From CAYZAW01 sp964476505 (GTDB taxonomy: Bacteria > Bacillota > Clostridia > Christensenellales > CAG-138), in NCBI GenBank assembly GCA_964476505.1, contig CAYZAW010000001.1, forward strand, positions 1 through 64,000: a stretch of 64,000 nucleotides of DNA, given 5' to 3'. The notes under the pieces were generated by a model that was not told the DNA's origin, ran no database searches, and saw nothing but the letters and a program-made list of their open reading frames with translations. This document shows positions 8,373 to 15,818 of this stretch, piece by piece (the first letter of the stretch is position 1; the number at the start of each line of letters is the position of its first letter). The position numbers were made by a program, and so were the translations under genes.

Positions 8373-9394
8373 TACCGCTCCATATCGATCAATACCTTCA
8401 TGGCGCGGTCTTTTTGTTCCTCGATCAAACGGTAAGCGCTGGCGTATTCCGAGAAGGGAACCCGGTGGGTAATGAGCGTGTCAAAATCGATCAGCCCGTT
8501 TCCCACCAGCCGGATGGCCTCCACATAATCCTCCGTGCGGTACATGGCCGTGCCGGAAAGACGCAGCTCATGATCCTGCACATACCCCATATTGATGAGC
8601 GCCGGTTCCGGCACTACGCCAACCACAATGATGTCGCTGCCCTTTCGGGCGATCTCTACGGCCTCTCCCAAGCAGGCGGGGCTGCCGATGCATTCCAAAA
8701 TGCAGTCCGCACCGTCGCTTCCAAATTGGGCAAGGATGGCATCACGCAAAGGCTGCTCCTTGGGGTTTATGGCCGTAATGCCGCAGCGCCTTGCCGCCTC
8801 CAAGCGGTATGCGGATACTTCGGATAGCAGCACGCCCTTTGCGCCCATGGCGCGGGCGGTCTGCGCCACCAAGTTGCCGATTGGCCCGCCGCCGATCACG
8901 GCGATATTCTTTCCTGCAGGATCGCCAAAGCGGCACACCGCGTGTACGGCTACCGCCAGAGGCTCTATCATTGCCCCATGCTCTAAGCTCATGCTGTCCG
9001 GCAGCTTCAATGCTTTATCGGCTTCTGTCACAAAATACTCGCTTGCCATGCCGGTGGTTTGAAAGCCCATCACCTTTAGCGCCTCGCAATCGTTATACAG
9101 CCCGTGGGTGCAGGGGTAACAAACACCGCACACCACCTGCGGCTGGATGGTCACGTGGTCGCCGGGGGCAAACTGGGTTACGCTTTTTCCGACCTTTGTG
9201 ACTACGGCGGACATTTCATGCCCCTGTACCACCGGGTACGAGGTGTAGGGATGCTTGCCGTGCCATACATGGATATCCGACCCGCAAACGCCGATCACCT
9301 TCATTTTTACTTCGATCTGATCCTCTCCCACGGCGGGTACGGGAACGTCCCGGTATTCAATGCTGCCGGGCTGCGTCATAATGGCCTGCTTCAT
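8372..9394 (-). CDS. Zinc-dependent alcohol/polyol dehydrogenase (MDR family)
   Basis: A 340-residue medium-chain dehydrogenase. Catalytic zinc ligands are Cys37 (GVCGSDIH), His59 and Glu60 (GHE). The structural zinc site Cys89, Cys92, Cys95, Cys103 is complete. The NAD-binding fold has VIGGGPIGNLVAQ near residue 165. The SDIH motif resembles sorbitol/threonine/butanediol dehydrogenases; by context it oxidises a polyol at a secondary hydroxyl. It is last in the minus-strand operon gldA-VOC-MDR-MDR, 11 bases after the upstream MDR, with AAGGAG ahead of the ATG. Expression is probably under the GntR regulator at 12242, by operon structure. Confidence 0.85.
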   Translation of the reverse strand: MKQAIMTQPGSIEYRDVPVPAVGEDQIEVKMKVIGVCGSDIHVWHGKHPYTSYPVVQGHEMSAVVTKVGKSVTQFAPGDHVTIQPQVVCGVCYPCTHGLYNDCEALKVMGFQTTGMASEYFVTEADKALKLPDSMSLEHGAMIEPLAVAVHAVCRFGDPAGKNIAVIGGGPIGNLVAQTARAMGAKGVLLSEVSAYRLEAARRCGITAINPKEQPLRDAILAQFGSDGADCILECIGSPACLGEAVEIARKGSDIIVVGVVPEPALINMGYVQDHELRLSGTAMYRTEDYVEAIRLVGNGLIDFDTLITHRVPFSEYASAYRLIEEQKDRAMKVLIDMER

Positions 9395-9405
9395 AGCTGT
9401 ACTCC

Positions 9406-10428
9406 TTATTCCTGCGGTAGAATAACGACCTTTACGGCCTTTTTATCGATAATGAGCTGTAAGCCGTCGCCGTAGCCTGCAAGGGGCAGCTGGTGGGAGA
9501 TCAAGTCGTCCACCACGACCTTGCCGCTTTCTAAGTACTCCAAGGCGCGGCCAAAGCAATGCGTCTGCGCAAAGGAGCCGATGAGCTGATATTCCCGGCT
9601 GAATATCTCATAGGGGCTAACGGAGATCTTAGCATCCTCGGCGCATACGCCGTACACCACGATCTTTGCGCCCATCTTGGCATAGCCAAAACAGCTTTCG
9701 GTAACAGGTGCCGCGCCGGTGGCATCTATCACGATATCAAAGCCCTCAGGCTGGATGGCCTTGATGGCGGCTTCATGCACAGCGGCGTTTTTTCGGTCGA
9801 TCAGCACCAAGTCGGTAAAGCCCAGCTTTTTAAGTATATCCAGCTTGCGCTGGTTGGGATCGGCGATCACGAATTTGCAAACGCCTGCCAAGCGTAAAAG
9901 CTGTGCCAATATGATACCCGTTGGGCCTGCGCCGAACATCAGGCAGCTGTCTCCAAAGCGGGGGCGGATGCGGTCAACACCGTGCACCGCGCAGGCGGTA
10001 GGCTCGGTAAACGTGGCCTGCGCAAAGGACAAATCGTGTATGGGAAACACCTTGTCGTGGTTGATTAGCACATACTCCGCAAACCCACCGGGCATATTGC
10101 AGCCGTGGGAATCGAAATTCTCGCAGTATAAGGGCTTATCTGCACGGCAGGCGGGGCAGTAGCCGCAAAGCTCGGTATTGTCCGCGGTCACGCGGTCGCC
10201 CACCTTCCATTCGGTAACGGCGCTGCCAACGGCGGCAACGGTGCCTGCAAACTCGTGCCCGTTGATCAGCGGAAACTTGGAAATAAAGCTGCCGTCATGG
10301 ATGTGCAGATCGGTTTTGCAAATACCGCAGGCCATCACCTTGATCAAAACCTGATGGGGCTTGCATTCCGGTGTAGGCACCTCCGCCACGGAGAACTCCT
10401 TGGGATTGGTGTAAAGAATGGCGCGCAT
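9406..10428 (-). CDS. Zinc-dependent alcohol dehydrogenase, polyol (arabinitol-like) type
   Basis: A 340-residue MDR enzyme with Cys37 (CGICKTDLH), His58-Glu59 (GHEF) as catalytic site and Cys88/91/94/102 as structural zinc site. The TEPTACAVHGVDRIRP segment and the Rossmann motif FGAGPTGIILAQLL are typical of arabinitol/xylitol-like dehydrogenases. It is only distantly related to the neighbouring MDR, so the two probably act on different alcohols or successive steps. The RBS AGGAGG overlaps the stop of the VOC gene upstream. Substrate identity is inference from context with glycerol dehydrogenase. Confidence 0.85.
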   Translation of the reverse strand: MRAILYTNPKEFSVAEVPTPECKPHQVLIKVMACGICKTDLHIHDGSFISKFPLINGHEFAGTVAAVGSAVTEWKVGDRVTADNTELCGYCPACRADKPLYCENFDSHGCNMPGGFAEYVLINHDKVFPIHDLSFAQATFTEPTACAVHGVDRIRPRFGDSCLMFGAGPTGIILAQLLRLAGVCKFVIADPNQRKLDILKKLGFTDLVLIDRKNAAVHEAAIKAIQPEGFDIVIDATGAAPVTESCFGYAKMGAKIVVYGVCAEDAKISVSPYEIFSREYQLIGSFAQTHCFGRALEYLESGKVVVDDLISHQLPLAGYGDGLQLIIDKKAVKVVILPQE

Positions 10429-10439
10429 CGTTTTTCCTC

Positions 10440-10823
10440 CTAGATGATTTGATTAAACTCAACCTTTTCGCCGTTTACGCCCTGCACGGTAAAAAACCGT
10501 ACGCCGTGCTTAAAGAAGGGCAGGGTGTTGATCTGTTCGTCCAGCATAGGCAGCCCAAGCTCCTTTGCAAGAAAGAACACCCGCTCAATGTCCTGCACAT
10601 TCAGTGCAATATGGTCGATCGCACCGGCAATTCCAGCAGGCGCATCATATTGATAGGTTTCGATCACGCAGCTGCCAAGCTGCAAAAACAAAACGCTGCC
10701 GTCCGCGTTTTCCCATTGACGGGCAAACCCAAGCGACTCGTAAAAAGCGGCGGTATCCGCTACGCTTGCCGTGGGAATGCCAATGTGCTGTATGCCTGTG
10801 ATATAGCTTTTGATCGCTTCCAT
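10440..10823 (-). CDS. VOC (glyoxalase/bleomycin-resistance fold) family protein
   Basis: A 127-residue vicinal-oxygen-chelate protein with two beta-alpha-beta-beta-beta repeats: GIQHIGIPTASVADTAAFYE begins the first and AIDHIALNVQDIERVFFLAK the second. Metal ligand candidates are the His in HIGIP, a Glu in CVIETYQY, the His in DHIAL, and Glu in EKVEFNQ. The frame is open to 10859, but the ATG at 10823 has GGAAAGGA seven bases upstream. In this operon it may act as an epimerase, isomerase or lyase on a dehydrogenase product; no closer assignment is supported. Confidence 0.8.
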   Translation of the reverse strand: MEAIKSYITGIQHIGIPTASVADTAAFYESLGFARQWENADGSVLFLQLGSCVIETYQYDAPAGIAGAIDHIALNVQDIERVFFLAKELGLPMLDEQINTLPFFKHGVRFFTVQGVNGEKVEFNQII

Positions 10824-10841
10824 AGATGTGTCCTTTCCTGC

Positions 10842-10876
10842 AAAAAAGGCCGGACGCATACCGCATGCGCCCGGCC
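10842..10876 (-). terminator. Rho-independent terminator or attenuator between gldA and the VOC gene
   Basis: On the minus strand a 12-bp stem (10876-10865 with 10859-10848, loop 10864-10860) is followed by six T. Its position just after gldA suggests partial termination, giving more gldA than downstream message. Confidence 0.75.
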
Positions 10877-10883
10877 GGCAGCA

Positions 10884-12011
10884 TTATCGGTTATTCTTAT
10901 AGTAACGCCCAATAGCGTCGCCTGCAAGAACAACGTTTTCGATCTGCTCCAAAGAGATATTAAATGGCTCCTCGTCCCAGAAGGAATGGAGGGATACCTC
11001 TGCAATGGTCTGGATGTTTTCGGGTGTTGCGGGCACATGCAGGTCTTCCAGCGTAACGGGAAGGCCTACTGCCAAACAGAATTGAATGACCTCCTCCAAC
11101 TGCTCGGTGCTGCCGCCCTCTGCAACCAATTGGCAGATGGCACCAAAGGCGCAGCGCTCGCCGTGCAGCGAAAGCTTTCCCTCGGGAAGCCCTGTGATGC
11201 CGTCGCCAATGGAATGGGCAGCGGCACAGCCGGTGTTTTCAAAGCCGAGGCCGCTCATCAGCGTATTGGCTTCAATAATGTTTTCCAAGGCCTCTGTTAC
11301 CAAGCCGTTTTCTGCCGCGATCTTTGCCTGCACGCCGTTTTCCATCAATGTATCGTAGCAGGCCTGCGCCACATACAAAGCAGTTTTGGGGCGGCGGTAC
11401 GAGCCGGTGTTGCCGTTGATGTAGTTGGGCGCGTCGGCAGCATCGTTGGAGCGTGCCTCCATGGCGGTAACAAGCGCATCCCCCATGCCGGAGATCAAAA
11501 AGCGGATGGGCGCTTTTGCAATGATCTTGGAGTCCATCAAAACAAGATCGGGGCTTTTGGTGTAATGCCGCGCGTGGGAATGCTCGCCGTTTTCCTTATA
11601 AATAACGGAAAGGGCGGAGGTGGGCGCATCGGTGGAGGCAGAGGTGGGAACGATCACCACCGGCACACGGAAGTTATCTGCCACGGCCTTGGCGGTATCC
11701 AGCGTTTTGCCGCCGCCAATGCCAACGATCACCTCCGGCGCAAAAGCACGAAAAGCGTCTGTTGCGGCATTGATGCGCTGCTCCGTTACCTCGGAATTGT
11801 AAATGATGGTTTCAATTTTAGAGTCGGTTTTTACAAAATCCTCCTTGAGCATACGGGTCATGCTCTCAAAGAAAAACTGATCGATGACCGCCGCCACGCG
11901 TTTGCCGTAAACGCTGGTATATGTTTCTAGCTGGCGAATCACATCCGGCCCTTGAATGTATCGACCGGGGGAACCCCAGGCGCGCACCGCCGGTGCTGGA
12001 ACGTAAGACAT
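10884..12011 (-). CDS. gldA: Glycerol dehydrogenase (iron/zinc-dependent polyol dehydrogenase)
   Basis: A 375-residue group III metal-dependent dehydrogenase that oxidises glycerol (or a related C3/C4 polyol) to the 2-keto product with NAD. Landmarks are the nucleotide loop VGIGGGKTLDTAKAVAD (GGGK at 99-102), PTSASTDAPTSALSVIY, and metal ligands Asp178 (GMGDALVTAMEA), His266 (AAAHSIGDG) and His283 (SLHGERC). The length matches GldA. RBS AGGAGG lies 8 bases before the ATG. It is the first gene of the minus-strand operon, transcribed from a consensus promoter (TTGACA, 17 bases, TATTAT) facing gntR. Product preference for glycerol versus another polyol cannot be settled here. Confidence 0.9.
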   Translation of the reverse strand: MSYVPAPAVRAWGSPGRYIQGPDVIRQLETYTSVYGKRVAAVIDQFFFESMTRMLKEDFVKTDSKIETIIYNSEVTEQRINAATDAFRAFAPEVIVGIGGGKTLDTAKAVADNFRVPVVIVPTSASTDAPTSALSVIYKENGEHSHARHYTKSPDLVLMDSKIIAKAPIRFLISGMGDALVTAMEARSNDAADAPNYINGNTGSYRRPKTALYVAQACYDTLMENGVQAKIAAENGLVTEALENIIEANTLMSGLGFENTGCAAAHSIGDGITGLPEGKLSLHGERCAFGAICQLVAEGGSTEQLEEVIQFCLAVGLPVTLEDLHVPATPENIQTIAEVSLHSFWDEEPFNISLEQIENVVLAGDAIGRYYKNNR

Positions 12012-12066
12012 GATAATACCCTCCTCATCATATGCTGTTAAAATACGGTTATTGAAGTTATATTAC

Positions 12067-12114
12067 AATGATACTACATAACGATATAATACTTCCGACT
12101 GCTCCCGTTGTCAA
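12067..12114 (-). promoter_or_regulatory. Promoter and candidate GntR operator of the gldA operon
   Basis: On the minus strand: -35 TTGACA (12114-12109), 17-base spacer, -10 TATTAT (12091-12086). Immediately downstream, at about +1 to +20, lies AATGATACTACA (plus-strand reading, 12067-12078), repeated exactly at 12203-12214 in the gntR promoter. Confidence 0.7.
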
Positions 12115-12161
12115 CATGGAGAGTTAGGGAAAAACACACTGCCGGGATTTGCGAAAGAAGC

Positions 12162-12214
12162 TTGCACAAACCCGCTTTATGCCGTATAATTATCAATGGT
12201 ATAATGATACTACA
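12162..12214 (+). promoter_or_regulatory. Promoter and candidate operator of gntR
   Basis: -35 TTGCAC (12162-12167), 17-base spacer, -10 TATAAT (12185-12190). The 12-base AATGATACTACA at 12203-12214 sits over the expected first transcribed bases, in the position expected of a repressor site, and matches the copy at 12067-12078. Confidence 0.7.
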
Positions 12215-12241
12215 AAACAGCGATAGCACAGGAGGAGTTAT

Positions 12242-12997
12242 ATGCTTGAAAGCAAAAGGTTGGATAAGTCTGTTCCGATACCGCTTTATTTCCAACTAAA
12301 AAACATCATTCTGGAGGAGATCGAGAAGAACGATTTTCCAGTAGATACCATGATACCAACTGAGAACGAATTGTCCGACATGTTTGATATCAGCCGCACC
12401 ACGGTACGGCAGGCGATCACGGAGCTGGTGCAGGAAGGGAAGCTGTACCGCATCAAAAGCAAGGGCACCTTTGTAGCCAGACCGAAGATCAACCAAGATT
12501 TTATCAAACGCGTTGAATCGTATGATGAATCCATCCGCCGCACGGGCCGTGTACCAAGCACCCGCCTGCTGGACATGAAAACCGTTCCCGCAACGGACGA
12601 GGTCGCCGCGGCGCTGGCTCTTTCCTTGGGGGACAAAACCATATACATTTCCCGTTTGCGCAGTGCGGACGGCATCCCTGTTGTAACGGTGGAAACGTAC
12701 CTTCCTTACGATAAATGCGCATTCGTGCTGGAGCACGATCTCGAAAAAGAAGCCCTGTATTCTATTTTCTCCTTGCGGGAGGAAACGCAGATACGCCGCG
12801 TGTGCCGCGTTGTGGAGGCGGTGGCTGCGAACTCGAAGGACGCAGAGCTTTTGATGATCAAACGGGGAAAACCGGTACACTTTTTCCACACCACGGGCTT
12901 TAACGGCAACAGCGAACCCATTGAATACTCCATTTCCCGCTACCGGGGAGATCAAAACAAATTCGAGGTGGACGTATTCGTGGAAACCGGAGAATGA
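12242..12997 (+). CDS. GntR family (HutC/UTRA) transcriptional regulator
   Basis: A 251-residue regulator. The N-terminal winged helix (residues 13-80) contains IPLYFQLKNII, MIPTENELSDMFDISRTTVR and GTFVARP. The C-terminal UTRA ligand-binding domain (about 95-245) contains TIYISRLRSADGIPVVTVET and EPIEYSISRYRGD. HutC-type members sense sugars, sugar phosphates or amino sugars. RBS GGAGG precedes the ATG. It is divergent from gldA, with 230 bases between start codons carrying back-to-back consensus promoters and repeated elements, so it very likely represses itself and the gldA operon. The damaged dehydrogenase/ABC operon downstream may be a third target. Confidence 0.9.
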   Translation: MLESKRLDKSVPIPLYFQLKNIILEEIEKNDFPVDTMIPTENELSDMFDISRTTVRQAITELVQEGKLYRIKSKGTFVARPKINQDFIKRVESYDESIRRTGRVPSTRLLDMKTVPATDEVAAALALSLGDKTIYISRLRSADGIPVVTVETYLPYDKCAFVLEHDLEKEALYSIFSLREETQIRRVCRVVEAVAANSKDAELLMIKRGKPVHFFHTTGFNGNSEPIEYSISRYRGDQNKFEVDVFVETGE

Positions 12998-13009
12998 TAC
13001 CATACATAC

Positions 13010-13042
13010 GGCGTGCGCTGTGAACAGCGTGCGCCTTTTCTT
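13010..13042 (+). terminator. Rho-independent terminator after gntR
   Basis: An 11-bp stem (13010-13020 with 13025-13035, two G-T pairs, UGAA loop) is followed by TTTTCTTT. Confidence 0.75.
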
Positions 13043-13062
13043 TGTATACATAGATTTTTTTC

Positions 13063-13102
13063 TTGCATCCTTGAAAAACAGGCGTTATTATAGAACGTAG
13101 TA
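13063..13102 (+). promoter_or_regulatory. Promoter ahead of the chimeric dehydrogenase/permease ORF
   Basis: -35 TTGCAT (13063-13068), 17-base spacer, -10 TATTAT (13086-13091). CGTAGTA at 13096-13102 shares the TACTAC core (opposite strand) of the candidate GntR operators at 12067 and 12203. Confidence 0.55.
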
Positions 13103-13149
13103 ATGACATGACAAAGGAACAATATACAAATATGGGAGGACTGATCCAT

Positions 13150-14085
13150 ATGCCTGTCAAGGTGCTGGTAACGCCGCGCTCTTACGGGAAAACCGATCCC
13201 GCGGTATTTGGTATGCTGCAGGATAAGGGCATAACGGTGGTAAAAAACGAAACCGGCGACATTATGAGCCGGGAGCAGATCATGGAGGCTATTGCCGGCT
13301 GCGACGGCGTGATACTGGGCGTAGACCCCATGGATGCGGAGGTGATGGCGGCGGCACCCAAGCTTCGCGCCATTGCCAAGTATGGCGTGGGGGTAGACAA
13401 TATCGATCTTGCGGCGGCACAGCAGCGGGGAATCAAGGTGTCCCGCACGGTAGGCGCAAACAGCGAGGCCGTTGCGGATTACGCCTTTGCGCTGATGATC
13501 GCCCTTGCGTTTATGTATATCTGCCGCGGCATCGGCATGCTTTCGTATCAGGGCCATCCGCCTACCATTCTCGACCCTGTGTTTGTGGCGCTGCCTAAGC
13601 TTACGTTACTGGGCATTCCGTTTATCACGTGGATCGCCATACTGATGCTGCTGTTATGCTGGTTCATTCAGGAATACACCGCCTTTGGCCGGTATATCTA
13701 CGCCGTGGGCACCAACGAAAGCATCCCCCGCTCCGTGGGCGTGAATGTAGACCTGGTAAAGGTGAAGGTGTTTACCCTTGCGGGCTTCCTGTTTGGCGTG
13801 GCGGGCGTGCTTGGCGCTATCCGCCTTGGGCAGGGGCAGGTGGGCATTGGGGACGATATGATGTTCCCTGCGCAGGCGGCAGTGGTCATCGGCGGAACGT
13901 CTCTTGCAGGCGGCAAGGGCGGCGTGATCAATACCATCGTAGGTGTATTGATCATGACGGTGCTCAACAACGGCTTGCTGCTCTTAGGCGTGAACCCCTA
14001 TGTGCGTACCGGTATCCAAGGGCTGATCATTCTGATCGCTGTGATACTGACCATCCCCAAGGGCGGGAAGATCATCAGCAAGTGA
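13150..14085 (+). CDS. Chimeric ORF: D-2-hydroxyacid dehydrogenase N-terminus fused to sugar ABC permease C-terminus
   Basis: 311 codons in one open frame, starting at ATG 13150 (GGAGGA nine bases upstream). Residues 1-120 match the N-terminus of D-3-phosphoglycerate dehydrogenase-like enzymes: LRAIAKYGVGVDNIDLAAAQ and VGANSEAVADYAFALMIALA. The frame then continues with FMYICRGIGMLSYQGHPP and the C-terminal half of an RbsC-type permease (TAFGRYIYAVGTNESIPRSV, VIGGTSLAGGKGG, GIQGLIILIAVILTIP). The NAD-binding GxGxxG motif, the catalytic residues and the permease's first half are all missing. The joint lies near 13507-13510. I infer a deletion that removed everything between an original serA-like gene and a permease gene. 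Neither activity is expected to survive. Confidence 0.8.
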   Translation: MPVKVLVTPRSYGKTDPAVFGMLQDKGITVVKNETGDIMSREQIMEAIAGCDGVILGVDPMDAEVMAAAPKLRAIAKYGVGVDNIDLAAAQQRGIKVSRTVGANSEAVADYAFALMIALAFMYICRGIGMLSYQGHPPTILDPVFVALPKLTLLGIPFITWIAILMLLLCWFIQEYTAFGRYIYAVGTNESIPRSVGVNVDLVKVKVFTLAGFLFGVAGVLGAIRLGQGQVGIGDDMMFPAQAAVVIGGTSLAGGKGGVINTIVGVLIMTVLNNGLLLLGVNPYVRTGIQGLIILIAVILTIPKGGKIISK

Positions 14086-14102
14086 GCCGGAAGGAGAAAG
14101 CA

Positions 14103-15174
14103 ATGGAAGAGAAAAAATTACTGTTTTCCGCGCGGGATATCACAAAATCCTTCTCCGGCACGCAGGCGCTCAAGGGCGTTGAATTGGATGTGCATGAGGG
14201 AGAGATCGTAGGCCTGGTTGGCGAGAACGGCGCGGGGAAATCCACCCTGTTGAAGATCATCATCGGCGCACAGCCGCAAACCAGCGGCGGCATGGTTATG
14301 CACGGGAAGGAATATGCGCCAAGAAACCCCATGGACGCCAACCGCGAAGGCATTGGCATGGTGTTTCAGGAGCAGTCGCTCATCGTGAATCTGAACGTGG
14401 CGCAAAACATCTTTTTCGGGCATGAAAAAGCCTTCCGCAAAAACGGCTTTATCAACTGGAAAAACATGAACGCCGCGGCAGCCGAGGTGCTTGCGGATGT
14501 GGACGTTACGGATATCAACCCCAAGAAAAAGGTGTCCGATCTAAACTTTGCCACGCGCCAGATGGTGGAAATCGCCAAGGTCATGAACGTAACCAAAACG
14601 GAGGACGGGCGCAAGTGCCTGATTCTCCTGGATGAGCCCACGTCGGTTTTGAACGAGGGCGAGGTGCAAAACCTGTTCAAGCAAATGCGAAAGATCGCAA
14701 GCCGCGGGCATGCGGTGGTGTTCGTTTCCCATCGCTTGGACGAAATACTGGAGGTTACGGATCACATATACGTTTATAAGGACGGCACCAGCGTGGGGCA
14801 CCTGCCCACCAGCGAAGCCAACGAGGCAAAGCTGTACGAAATGATGGTGGGCCGCACCACGACCACCGAGTATTATCACTTGGATAAGCAGCTTTCGCCT
14901 TCCGACGAGGTGGTGCTGGAGGTAAAAGACCTTGGCCTTAAGGGCGTATTCAAGCATGTGGATTTTCAGCTGCATAAAGGAAGAAATTTATTCCCTCATC
15001 CGCGATATCGTGCGGGAGGGGAAATCCGTAATACTGTTGGGCGATACGCTGGATGAATGCATTGGCATGAGCAGCCGCGTGATCGTGCTAAGAGACGGAC
15101 TGATCACCGGGGAGTTCAACGCCTCGGTAGAAGTGAAGCCCAGTCAGGTTGACGTTGTCAGCCTGATGATGTAA
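14103..15174 (+). pseudogene. RbsA/MglA-type sugar ABC ATPase with internal deletion and frameshift
   Basis: Starts at ATG 14103 with GGAG upstream. The first nucleotide-binding domain is intact: Walker A GENGAGKST, Walker B CLILLDEPTSVLNEGE, and the switch HRLDEILEVTD. After FKHVDFQLHKG (residue 293) the frame runs into unrelated residues and stops at 15056. The true C-terminus (KEEIYSLIRDIVREGKSVIL, then GDTLDECIGMSSRVIVLRDG) is found in another frame from 14974 and ends with TAA at 15174. About 120 codons, containing the second domain's Walker A to Walker B, are absent. The joint around 14976-14981 (AAAGGA) allows a short microhomology. This cannot be a working dual-domain ATPase. A sequencing or assembly error would have to remove hundreds of bases, not just one. 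Confidence 0.85.
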
Positions 15175-15188
15175 GGAGGGCGGCAGCA

Positions 15189-15818
15189 ATGGAAAAACAA
15201 GTGACATCCGTAAAGAAACCGTTGGGCGGCAGGAGCTTCCGCGAGAATTTCATGAAGTACTTCAGCTTCTCCGCCATCATTCTGCTGGTGCTGGGCTTTA
15301 GCATCACACAGGATCATTTTCTGGGGCAGGCGAATTTGACCACGCTGTTAAGGGATACCGCGCCGTTGATGATCATGTCCGCTGGCATGACCATGGTGCT
15401 GATATTTGGCTCCATTGACCTGTCCATGGGCGCAGTCTGCTCGGTATCCAATGTGCTGTATGTAAAGTTTTTGACCGATTACGGCGAGCAAATGCCCTCC
15501 GTTGGCATAGCAACGCTAACAGCGCTCTTGATCTCCCTCGGCTTTGGGCTGCTGTCCGGCTGTATGCTGGGCGTGGTGCATGTAAAGCTGAAGGTACCGT
15601 CCTTCATTGCCTCGCTGGGCTTTATGTCCGTATGGCAGTCCACGGCGCTGTTGATCTCCGAAGCGCCCATATCCGTGCCTAAGGCCATGTGGGGCGCTAT
15701 CAACTGGTATAAGACCTCCTTCGGGGTAATAGGGCTGCCGCTGGTACTGGCGCTTGTGATCGTACTGTTGATGTATGTGTTCTCTACGAAAACCACGTTC
15801 GGTAAATGCTTGACATGA
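15189..15818 (+). pseudogene. Sugar ABC permease (RbsC-type), C-terminally truncated
   Basis: RBS GGAGG precedes ATG 15189. The N-terminal 204 residues match branched-chain/ribose-type permeases: FSAIILLVLGFSITQDHFLG, GMTMVLIFGSIDLSMGAVCS (the conserved GGIDLS-like segment), HVKLKVPSFIASLGFMS. It stops at STKTTFGKCLT. In complete family members the equivalent FGR is followed by YAIGGN and about 110 more residues. The last codons overlap the start of the PAS-GGDEF ORF, showing that the gene was cut and joined to that gene at about 15801-15810. It is not the missing half of the permease at 13510, because the two fragments overlap in family coordinates (GFMS versus FMYIC). Confidence 0.85.

Noticed and set aside
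12993..13008. A third AATGATAC-like element (AATGATACCATACATA) at the end of gntR as a GntR operator
   Set aside because: It overlaps the gntR stop codon and a terminator, is not next to a -10 box and departs from the other two copies after eight bases.
13629..14102. Upstream extension of the ATPase frame into the permease gene
   Set aside because: Residues before the ATG at 14103 are an out-of-frame reading of the permease; the RBS and family start fit 14103.
13510..15818. The permease C-terminal piece (13510-14085) and N-terminal piece (15189-15805) being one permuted gene
   Set aside because: The pieces overlap in family coordinates and differ in sequence there (FMYICRG versus FMSVWQS), so they come from two permeases.
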